Source: an uncultured Fibrobacter sp. (GTDB lineage Bacteria > Fibrobacterota > Fibrobacteria > Fibrobacterales > Fibrobacteraceae). Taken from it: a stretch of 5,370 bases of DNA. Location: NCBI GenBank assembly GCA_937891805.1, contig CALATK010000035.1, positions 1-5,370 of the forward strand, read 5' to 3'. The position numbers and the translations under genes were made by a program. Of this stretch, positions 1 to 5,258 are shown piece by piece. Within the stretch, counting starts at the first letter, position 1. Every line of letters begins with the position of its first letter. The notes beneath the pieces were generated by a model that ran no database searches, was not told the origin of the DNA, and worked only from the letters and a program-made list of their open reading frames with translations.

Positions 1-475
1 TGCCGATGGGCATGTTCGGGTTCACCAGCGAGACGAGGCTGGTGTTCTCGTTGATTTCTGCGAGGAGCTTCTCGATGTCGAAGGTGTAGTCCTTCTCGTA
101 GTGGACGAACTTGGTGTTCATTCCCTGCATGTCGGCGTAGACCTTGTACATGCCGAACGTCGGGGTGACGCAGACGAGGTCCTTGCCGGGTTCGCCGAAC
201 ACCTTGATGACGTAGCCCATCGCGACGACGCTTCCGTCGGTGAGCGCGATGTTTTCTGCTGTGAGACCGATGACCTTCGCGTATTCTTCGGTGAGCTTAG
301 ATTCTTCGGGGTAGATGGAAAGGTATTCCGGTGTCACTTTCGCCATCGCCTTGTCGAAAAGCCATTGCGGAATGCCGTCTGGGTTTTCGTTCTGGTCGAG
401 ACGGACGTATTTGCCACGCCCTTCGGGCTGGTTTGTGCGGAAGAAAGTCTTGATGATAGGATTTACGTAGTACAT
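1..475 (-). CDS. HisC-fold PLP-dependent aminotransferase, N-terminal part (runs off the left edge)
   Basis: 158 codons from an ATG at 475; the gene continues beyond position 1 and its PLP lysine is not in the window. The translation matches the start of class I/II, histidinol-phosphate-aminotransferase-like enzymes. It has LDQNENP near residues 26-32, YP at 55-56, LTDGS at 78-82, a TPTFGMY segment at 104-110 whose Tyr would stack near PLP, and NPNMPIG at 152-158. That last motif corresponds to NPNNPTG, and the residue expected to contact PLP O3' is Met155 instead of Asn. An in-frame stop at 503-505 limits the start, and no clear Shine-Dalgarno precedes the ATG. It lies 23 nt after the P-loop gene with no visible terminator between them, so it may be the operon's next gene. 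True HisC is possible, but proteins of this type beginning NP-I-FFRTNQPEGR are, to my recollection, common in surface-polysaccharide loci, so I do not assign hisC. GC is about 57% at the left end, far above the preceding gene. Confidence 0.85.
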   Translation of the reverse strand, partial: MYYVNPIIKTFFRTNQPEGRGKYVRLDQNENPDGIPQWLFDKAMAKVTPEYLSIYPEESKLTEEYAKVIGLTAENIALTDGSVVAMGYVIKVFGEPGKDLVCVTPTFGMYKVYADMQGMNTKFVHYEKDYTFDIEKLLAEINENTSLVSLVNPNMPIG

Positions 476-498
476 ATTGTTTAAATAATTAAAATAAT

Positions 499-966
499 CT
501 ATTTAAGGTGACAAAAAAGAACATCCGTAAGGTGGTCTATTTTTTCTTTGTACCATTTCATTCCCTTTTGTTTTAGATTCCTGTTTTTATGATTTATTTT
601 TGCCATCGGGATCTCTAAAACAACATCTTTTTTAGATATGGAAAAAGCTTTATAAAAATAATTGTATAGAAATTCTTCTTCTCGGCAAGAACTAATAATC
701 ATATTATAGGGACCGTTGGTATCCGCATAATTCTTAAAAGCGTCAATAATTTTAGGTGTGTCTGATGCAGAATTTACAAGAATTCGATGAACATTCCCGT
801 TTTCAAAATTTTTTTCTAAAATAGCTTTAAAATCGCAATTACTGCCGTTAGCTGGAATTGTTCCTATACAACTATACCCATATACAGAAACTAATTTATT
901 TGCTATTCGTATTATGGCAGATGTCTTTCCAACATTTGAGGATCCTTCAAAAAGTAAATATTTCAT
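499..966 (-). CDS. Small P-loop NTPase-like protein of unknown function
   Basis: 155 residues from an ATG at 966. A Walker A motif, GSSNVGKT at residues 8-15, follows a short hydrophobic strand (KYLLFE), so nucleotide binding is likely. No confident Walker B is visible; candidate core strands are RILVNS (61-66) and NMIISSC (88-94). The C-terminal third is Lys/Asn/Tyr-rich and ends in LFCHLK. There is no signal peptide or membrane segment. I do not recognise the family; a small kinase-like or regulatory ATPase is possible but unsupported. The start is preceded by GAGGA four bases upstream and lies 26 nt after carrier protein 2, so it is probably co-transcribed. The gene is markedly AT-rich (about one third GC by eye) compared with both neighbours, which suggests separate acquisition. 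Confidence 0.75.
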   Translation of the reverse strand: MKYLLFEGSSNVGKTSAIIRIANKLVSVYGYSCIGTIPANGSNCDFKAILEKNFENGNVHRILVNSASDTPKIIDAFKNYADTNGPYNMIISSCREEEFLYNYFYKAFSISKKDVVLEIPMAKINHKNRNLKQKGMKWYKEKIDHLTDVLFCHLK

Positions 967-970
967 ATAT

Positions 971-975
971 TCCTC
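971..975 (-). promoter_or_regulatory. Ribosome binding site of the P-loop gene
   Basis: GAGGA on the minus strand lies four bases before the ATG at 966. It supports that start and shows the AT-rich gene has its own translation signal and does not depend on coupling to carrier protein 2. Confidence 0.6.
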
Positions 976-992
976 GTGAAGCTAGCAAAATG

Positions 993-1217
993 TCAGCATT
1001 TTTCTTCCACAATTTTCAGCACAGTCGCAAAATCACGCATCTGTTCCATTTCTTCGGGTTCCAAAGAAATGTTGAACGCACCTTCAATAGCAACAATCAG
1101 ATTCAAATGATGGATGGAATCCCAGGCTTCACAATTCTCCTGCGAAACCGACGTATCAATGTCCCGCGTTTCTAGGACATCCTTGAAAATTTGCAGCAAC
1201 TGTTCGGACTTACTCAT
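993..1217 (-). CDS. Acyl carrier protein 2 (FkbH-linked)
   Basis: A 74-residue four-helix carrier protein that would carry an acyl group on 4'-phosphopantetheine. The attachment site is Ser34 in the WDSI motif (residues 32-35), followed by helix II (HHLNLIVAIEGAF) and an acidic stretch EPEEMEQM typical of helix III. The start is the ATG at 1217. It overlaps the stop of the FkbH-like gene as ATGA, and an AAGGGGAA tract precedes it. An upstream TTG at 1238 would add seven residues but lies inside the FkbH-like gene and has no better signal. The direct translational overlap strongly suggests this carrier receives the glyceryl (or related three-carbon) unit from the FkbH-like protein. The partner assignment is inference from gene order and family knowledge. 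Confidence 0.9.
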   Translation of the reverse strand: MSKSEQLLQIFKDVLETRDIDTSVSQENCEAWDSIHHLNLIVAIEGAFNISLEPEEMEQMRDFATVLKIVEEKC

Positions 1218-2764
1218 ACATTCCCCTTTTTCAAGCAATATACATAACTTTTTTTCTGTTCATCCTTGTTTATTACTGAAAATCCCACAGACTCGTAGAA
1301 ATTTTCCACCAATTGATTCTTGGAGGTCTTGTTGTAGGCCGCAGTTACATTCTCCAGAGATTCCTCTTTCAGACTTAAAAGGATTTGTTCCATAAATGTG
1401 TTTTCAATTTTGCGGCCCAAAATTCTGCAGCTCAAGAACAGATTGTCTATATGAGCATCATTGCCAACCAAAGATACAACAGCGGCTCCGGTAAGTCCGC
1501 TATCGCCGAATTTATCCTTCACCGAAAGCGAGAAAACCTTTCCGTTGCGCTTGATAATTTCCTTGAGTTCCAAGTCCGTATAGCGTTTGCCGGTCAAATT
1601 GAACTGGTTTGTTTTCTGCGACATCTGAGCGATGCGGGGCAAGTCCGCCGGGTCGTTCAGGCGAATGGTCGTTTCGATTTGCAGGCTCTTGATAAAGTCG
1701 TCGATATTTGTGAACTGTTGCTGCAATTGACGGCGTTCCGCATTCTGCTTGTACTGTTCCGTTTTGCGAAGGTCTTCTGCCGACGCCTGGTATATGTTAA
1801 AATACTGTTCCTGCAAATTCCTAAAAAATACCGGCAACAGATACGGGGCCGACGGAAAATCCGGAACAGTTACTTCGGGCAGCATGCTCTTTACCAGTTC
1901 ACGTTCAGCAGGTTGGTCGTCAAGGAACACAATGCTGTCTAAGCCAATGTTCAGTTCCTTCGCAAGTTCCGCTATGTTGCCAGCCTTGTCATTCCAGTTT
2001 ATGCGCCAGGCAGCAATATGTTCTTTCTTTAGAACCTGGTCACGGCTATTGTCAACAAATTCCCACACATCTTTTTCGTTATTCTTGCTACATACCGCAA
2101 GGATTATTCCGCGTTTTTGCAATTCCAGAATTTGCTGTTGAAAAAGCAAAAAAGCCTTGCCGGGGTAGTCTCCGCCAATCTTCAGGTGCTCTGGTCCGTC
2201 TTCACCGAGAATTCCGCCCCACAAAGTGTTGTCCAAGTCAAGGACCAAGCACTTTTTTACAGGCTTTGAGAAAGACGATTTCTTTAACTCAAACCATTTC
2301 CTGAATGCAATGGCTAATTTCGGATTTATCGCCGCTTGCGAAAGGAAGTAAAACTTCCAATCGATCAAATCTGCAGTGGCATAACGACCGCAAAAATCAG
2401 AAAAATCAACAACCCGCACATTCGAATTTTTTTTAGCAAATTCAAGGACAAAGGAATTAAAGCCGTCAATTGCCGATTCCACCGAGAAATCCATTGATTC
2501 CGCCTTAAAATCAAAAAGGCGATAAAGGGTAAAAACAATCAACTGACTCGTTGCAGGAATTTGCGAATGAACGAATTTCAGTCGTTCCGCATAACTAGAA
2601 ATCTCGGTTGCTACAGATTGCGTATCGGCATGAAACGGGACCGTATAGAACCATACAAAGGAATCGGCATCGCCGGAATAAACAATTTCATCATACCCCG
2701 AAAAGGAGTACCCAGCATTACCAAACAGCAATTCTGCCGTAGAATTTCTAAACACATGCGTCAT
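1214..2764 (-). CDS. FkbH-like HAD-IIIC protein (probable glyceryl-carrier protein synthase)
   Basis: 516 residues. FkbH-family enzymes dephosphorylate a 1,3-bisphosphoglycerate-derived unit and load glyceryl onto an acyl carrier protein. Residues 1-165 form a divergent N-terminal region, perhaps a reduced SGNH-like domain. The HAD core follows: motif I DLDNT at 176-180 (Asp176 nucleophile, Asp178), LWGG at 181-184, CSKN at 225-228 (motif II Ser226), Lys260 in WNDKAGNI (motif III) and FLDDQPAER at 280-288 (Asp282/Asp283, motif IV). A GNAT-like C-terminal part carries KTNQFNLT (384-391), FGDSGLTGA (419-427) and LSCRILGRKIE (444-454), all hallmarks of this family. Every catalytic motif is intact. 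Cys225 could be the thioester-forming cysteine reported for FkbH-type enzymes, but I am not sure. The ATG at 2764 starts 1 nt after the KAS III stop, with GGTGGAG upstream, and the 3' end overlaps carrier protein 2. Confidence 0.93.
   Translation of the reverse strand: MTHVFRNSTAELLFGNAGYSFSGYDEIVYSGDADSFVWFYTVPFHADTQSVATEISSYAERLKFVHSQIPATSQLIVFTLYRLFDFKAESMDFSVESAIDGFNSFVLEFAKKNSNVRVVDFSDFCGRYATADLIDWKFYFLSQAAINPKLAIAFRKWFELKKSSFSKPVKKCLVLDLDNTLWGGILGEDGPEHLKIGGDYPGKAFLLFQQQILELQKRGIILAVCSKNNEKDVWEFVDNSRDQVLKKEHIAAWRINWNDKAGNIAELAKELNIGLDSIVFLDDQPAERELVKSMLPEVTVPDFPSAPYLLPVFFRNLQEQYFNIYQASAEDLRKTEQYKQNAERRQLQQQFTNIDDFIKSLQIETTIRLNDPADLPRIAQMSQKTNQFNLTGKRYTDLELKEIIKRNGKVFSLSVKDKFGDSGLTGAAVVSLVGNDAHIDNLFLSCRILGRKIENTFMEQILLSLKEESLENVTAAYNKTSKNQLVENFYESVGFSVINKDEQKKSYVYCLKKGNV
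1221..1228 (-). promoter_or_regulatory. Ribosome binding site that sets the start of carrier protein 2
   Basis: The minus strand reads AAGGGGAA, three bases before the ATG at 1217 (the GGGG block is five bases away). It lies inside the last codons of the FkbH-like gene. Together with the ATGA stop/start overlap at 1214-1217 it favours the ATG over the TTG at 1238 and predicts translational coupling. Confidence 0.65.
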
Positions 2765-2765
2765 G

Positions 2766-3782
2766 TCAATACTCCACCAGTTCCGAAATTTTTGTTCTTG
2801 ACAAGTTCAGCCATGCCGTGCCCCAAGAAAGCCCAGAGCCAAAGCCAGAAAACAGGACCGACTCGCGCTGCGGATATTTCGCACAATCGTACAATTCCGA
2901 GACAATTGTAAGAGGAACAGACGCTGAACTTGTATTTCCGAAACGACGCAAAGAATACGGCGTTTTTTCAGAAGGGAGCTTGAGGTGCTTGCTGAAAAAA
3001 TCCGTCATGAACTTATTCGCCTGGTGATAAATCAGTAAATCGATATCTTCTACGGTCTTGCCAATATGCTTCAGCAGATTACGAATGTCAGAGGGAACTG
3101 CTCGGATGCCGAAGTTGAATACTTCCATGCCATCCATCTGCAAGGTTTCTTCCTTGCCGCAACTGAGGTTTCGATAGCCCCCGTATGTCATTTTAAGCAC
3201 GTCGGCTTTGCTGCCATCAGAATTTAAAGAAAAAGCAGATGCACCGAAGTCACCTTGTTCAACCAAGGTAGCCGTTCCGGCATCGCCAAACAAAGGCACC
3301 ATCCCCTTGTCATTCTGGGATATGGTTTTTGACATGGTCTCACCAGTAAGGAGCAGCACCTTGCGCACACCAGGATTTGCTGCAAAAGCAAATGAGGTTG
3401 CTAGTCCATATACATAACCCGAGCACGCCAAGTTCACGTCAAAAGAAAGCACTCCCGTCGAAAGTCCAAGCCGCGATGCCAAATGCGGGGCGGTCGCAGG
3501 CTGACGGTAATCAGGAGTTTGGCTTAAAAAGATAAGTGCATCGATTTCTTTCGGATTAACCTGATTGTCTTCAAACAGCTTCAAAGCGGCCTTGTAGCAC
3601 AAATCCGAAGCACAGACATCCGGTTCGGCATATCGTTTTTCTTCTATACCGACAAATTCAATAACCTTCTGCAATTCCTCTGTATTCAGGAATCCGGCAA
3701 GGTCCCTGTTTTTCATCACCTTCGGGGGAACGCACGCGGCGATAGCAGAAATACCGATATCTTTATAATCCAGAATCGCCAT
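2766..3782 (-). CDS. Beta-ketoacyl-ACP synthase III, FabH-like
   Basis: 338 residues, the usual size for a thiolase-fold KAS III. The catalytic triad is complete: Cys120 in NLACSGYVYGL, His253 in YHQAN (252-256) and Asn283 in FGNTSSASVP (281-290). Also conserved are LFGDAGTA (164-171) and the C-terminal GFGSGLSWG (313-321). KAS III enzymes condense an acyl-CoA or acyl-carrier substrate with a malonyl-carrier; related members in natural-product pathways form tetronate rings or transfer acyl groups. Placement between a carrier protein (3 nt upstream) and an FkbH-like gene (1 nt downstream) points to a dedicated pathway and not to the housekeeping fabH, so no symbol is given. The start is an ATG three bases after the carrier stop; a purine tract is present inside the upstream gene but is somewhat distant. 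Confidence 0.94.
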   Translation of the reverse strand: MAILDYKDIGISAIAACVPPKVMKNRDLAGFLNTEELQKVIEFVGIEEKRYAEPDVCASDLCYKAALKLFEDNQVNPKEIDALIFLSQTPDYRQPATAPHLASRLGLSTGVLSFDVNLACSGYVYGLATSFAFAANPGVRKVLLLTGETMSKTISQNDKGMVPLFGDAGTATLVEQGDFGASAFSLNSDGSKADVLKMTYGGYRNLSCGKEETLQMDGMEVFNFGIRAVPSDIRNLLKHIGKTVEDIDLLIYHQANKFMTDFFSKHLKLPSEKTPYSLRRFGNTSSASVPLTIVSELYDCAKYPQRESVLFSGFGSGLSWGTAWLNLSRTKISELVEY

Positions 3783-3785
3783 AAA

Positions 3786-4028
3786 CTAGCCGTTCTTTTC
3801 CTTGTTCCGTTTTACCGCATCAAACAAATCCTGAATAGTTACAGCATCCCGAATTTCTTCGCTAGGCACAGTAACGCCGTAATTCTCTTCCATCATGGCA
3901 ATTTCCATCAAGGCGGTCATGGACGACCATCCGCTCAATTCATGGAAACGGGTCTCGGGAGAAAAATTCGTCTCGTTCGGATTCATAAACTGGTCGGCAA
4001 ACTGCGATACAAATTCCGTAATATCCAT
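3786..4028 (-). CDS. Acyl carrier protein 1 (KAS III-linked)
   Basis: 80 residues with the length and helix pattern of a phosphopantetheine carrier. The expected attachment Ser is Ser36 in GWSSM (33-37), where the usual DSL reads SSM. Helix II follows (TALMEIAMMEENYG) and then a typical VPSEEIRDAVTIQDLFDAV segment. The aspartate before the serine is replaced by Ser35, which happens in carriers of specialised clusters but could affect recognition by the phosphopantetheinyl transferase. The ATG at 4028 is preceded by AAGGTG, which overlaps the GNAT stop codon. The short gaps (8 nt upstream, 3 nt downstream) suggest that it feeds or accepts substrate for the KAS III; that pairing is inferred from position only. 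Confidence 0.87.
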   Translation of the reverse strand: MDITEFVSQFADQFMNPNETNFSPETRFHELSGWSSMTALMEIAMMEENYGVTVPSEEIRDAVTIQDLFDAVKRNKEKNG

Positions 4029-4036
4029 AGAACACC

Positions 4037-4561
4037 TTATTTCAAAAGCTTCGCAAAACGATTACGCTGCTTTAGGTAATCTTCCTTAGTCAAAATATAT
4101 ATCATCTTGCCCGTATCGGGGCTTGAAGCATCTTTCTTGTACCCAAGAATCAGGTTGAAATCAATCGCGCGCTGGTTATCGCTCATAATGTGAGCAATCA
4201 TTTTTTCAAGATGTAGTTCATCAAAGCAAAAATCGTTCAATGCAAAAATCACGCGGAATGGGATGTCAGAATTCAGGAACGAATCATCATAGATAAAAAT
4301 TCCGCCTTCACCCGTTTTGGCACCATAATCAATATCCTTGACATTGGTCAAGCCGATTTCTTTACCCTTGTATTCTATGATGAAATAGTAATTCTGGTCG
4401 TTGTCGATTTTTGCAAACCACTTGGCCTGCATTTCTGGAGTGATATAGTCCCTAAACTCCATATACTGCGAAATTTTAGGTTCATTACGCCAATTGCGGA
4501 CAAGTTCTATTTTGTCCTTTGTAAGCCGTTTAAGTGTAATGCCGTATTTTTCGAAAGTCAT
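4037..4561 (-). CDS. GNAT-family N-acetyltransferase (RimJ/RimL or PseH type)
   Basis: 174 residues from an ATG at 4561. A longer reading of 182 residues would need a TTG at 4585, which lies within the predicted promoter and is less likely. The fold signs are those of RimJ/RimL-type GNATs: an N-terminal KRLTKDKIELVRNWRN segment, the strand YYFIIEYKGKEIGLTNV, a mid-protein GEGGIFIYDD strand, and the C-terminal LEKMIAHIMSDNQRAIDFNLILGYK block. That block is the acetyl-CoA-side helix with the conserved N-RAI-FN--LGYK pattern. Such enzymes acetylate an amine, and PseH-like members acetylate nucleotide-linked amino sugars in glycan pathways. As first gene of the operon it suggests the product contains an amino group, or that acyl transfer to one occurs. 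An rRNA- or protein-modifying Rim role cannot be excluded. There is no obvious Shine-Dalgarno. Confidence 0.85.
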   Translation of the reverse strand: MTFEKYGITLKRLTKDKIELVRNWRNEPKISQYMEFRDYITPEMQAKWFAKIDNDQNYYFIIEYKGKEIGLTNVKDIDYGAKTGEGGIFIYDDSFLNSDIPFRVIFALNDFCFDELHLEKMIAHIMSDNQRAIDFNLILGYKKDASSPDTGKMIYILTKEDYLKQRNRFAKLLK

Positions 4562-4576
4562 TCGTGTTGTTTTATA

Positions 4577-4606
4577 TGTATACAATAATTACCAAAATGT
4601 TTCCAA
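4577..4606 (-). promoter_or_regulatory. Candidate promoter of the biosynthetic operon
   Basis: The minus strand shows TTGGAA (4606-4601), an 18-base spacer and TATACA (4582-4577), resembling -35 and -10 elements. The GNAT ATG at 4561 is 15 bases beyond the -10, giving a very short leader and agreeing with the lack of a ribosome binding site. The -10 lies in a small palindrome, TGTATACA. It is the only gap between the DUF4143 remnant and the operon, so a promoter is expected here, but the match is moderate and the flanks are AT-rich enough to give chance hits. Confidence 0.35.
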
Positions 4607-4657
4607 GTTGTGTCTGAAAAAAAAACATAAAATACCACAAGAATCTGTGTTGCTGGG

Positions 4658-5053
4658 TCAATACCCCACTCCTGAAAGGTAGCGTTTCAGCAAAAAAGCG
4701 CAGAAATATGGAAAAGTATATATATTATTCTGGAAGCCGATATTCCCAGCCGTAAACTTGATTCCTGTCGTTATATCCGGGTAGGCTTCGCTCTTGACCA
4801 GTGTCGATAGAGATTTCGCGGTCCCGGCCTTCGCCTTGACTTCCACCGGCACAAGTGACTTTTTCGTACGTACAAAAAAATCCTGTTCCAGCGTAGAATT
4901 CTCTTTTTTGTAGTAAAACAGTTCGTACCCCTGCTTACTCAAAATTTCGGCAACGATGTTTTCGTACAGGGCCCCCTTGACGATCAGGGACTTCCTATCG
5001 GCGTCTTTTTTCCATTCCTGCAGGAAAGCGTCCAGTTTGCGTTTGAGGTACAT
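4658..5053 (-). pseudogene. DUF4143-type ATPase remnant with in-frame internal deletion
   Basis: 131 residues, against roughly 400 for the family. Residues 1-28 (MYLKRKLDAFLQEW..., ending SLIVKGA) match the extreme N-terminus of AAA_14/DUF4143 proteins, where the Walker A RQVGKT should come next. Instead the sequence jumps to LYENIVAEILSKQGYELFYYKKENS, which is the C-terminal DUF4143 region. The whole ATPase core and the start of DUF4143 are therefore absent, while the frame is kept. The retained C-terminal part has a PD-(D/E)XK-like arrangement: Asp58 in LEQDFF, then Glu71-Val-Lys73 in PVEVKAKAG. It could be a decayed gene or a still-expressed small nuclease-fold protein. The start is an ATG with AGGG close by, and the stop is an ordinary TGA. 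The full-length family is abundant and mobile in Fibrobacter-like genomes as I recall; its function is poorly known. Confidence 0.75.
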
Positions 5054-5059
5054 GCCCTA

Positions 5060-5088
5060 AACATACATTTTTCTATAAAAAAGAGCAA
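5060..5088 (-). promoter_or_regulatory. Candidate promoter of the DUF4143 remnant
   Basis: The minus strand has TTGCTC (5088-5083), a 17-base spacer and TATGTT (5065-5060). The -10 ends only six bases before the ATG at 5053, so transcription would start at or beside the start codon, implying a leaderless message. A 12-bp palindrome overlaps the -35. The evidence is weak because the region is AT-rich. Confidence 0.25.
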
Positions 5089-5096
5089 ATTTTTGC
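5085..5096. repeat. 12-bp palindrome GCAAA-TT-TTTGC
   Basis: Perfect 5-bp arms separated by two bases, overlapping the possible -35 of the DUF4143 remnant. It could be a binding site for a dimeric regulator, but a palindrome this short and AT-rich may arise by chance. Confidence 0.3.
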
Positions 5097-5105
5097 GAAA
5101 AACTA

Positions 5106-5128
5106 CTAAAAAATGAGCGATTTTTTAG
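5106..5128. repeat. Perfect 9-bp inverted repeat, 5-base loop
   Basis: CTAAAAAAT and ATTTTTTAG flank GAGCG. The stem is almost all A-T, so it would be a weak RNA hairpin; as DNA it could be an operator or, with its flanking T-runs, a poor bidirectional terminator. It sits 53-75 bases upstream of the DUF4143 remnant start. Confidence 0.45.
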
Positions 5129-5258
5129 ACTTTTGGCTAAAATGTTGGGGAAGCGTAGGGCGGCTTTTGCAAATTTAGCTGATAGAGCGTAAAATATGTT
5201 GGTTTTCGCATTATCCGCAGGAACCTTCTGGGGACAATTTTACGGGATCTCACTAAGA
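5129..5258. other. Non-coding part of the 317-base stretch at the right end
   Basis: Between 5054 and 5370 I see no recognisable gene. It holds the candidate promoter, the palindrome and the inverted repeat at its left, and a possible gene tail at its right. In this middle part I see no tRNA, convincing terminator or repeat. Short plus-strand frames of 21 codons (5113-5178) and 41 codons (5196-5321) are present but lack support. Confidence 0.5.

Noticed and set aside
101..484. Plus-strand open frame of 127 codons
   Set aside because: It is antisense to the aminotransferase, whose motifs are clear; the frame is open only because of high-GC codon bias.
993..1238. Longer form of carrier protein 2 starting at 1238
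   Set aside because: The codon is TTG inside the FkbH-like gene. The ATG at 1217 has a good AAGGGGAA site and an ATGA coupling overlap.
1385..1942. Plus-strand open frame of 185 codons
   Set aside because: It lies wholly antisense to the FkbH-like gene with its intact catalytic motifs, and shows no recognisable domain.
4562..4585. Eight-residue N-terminal extension of the GNAT from a TTG
   Set aside because: It would start inside the predicted -10 region, and the ATG at 4561 begins the family-like part of the protein.
4617..4650. Possible terminator after the DUF4143 remnant: a run of nine T on the minus strand
   Set aside because: The only stem before it is about four base pairs (CACA/TGTG) and it is separated from the T-run, so it is not a convincing intrinsic terminator.
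5113..5178. 21-codon plus-strand frame beginning in the inverted repeat
   Set aside because: Too short, no ribosome binding site and no recognised peptide family.
5230..5250. GGGGACAATTTTACGGGATC looked like a possible insertion-sequence end
   Set aside because: I found no matching inverted copy, target duplication or transposase in the window.
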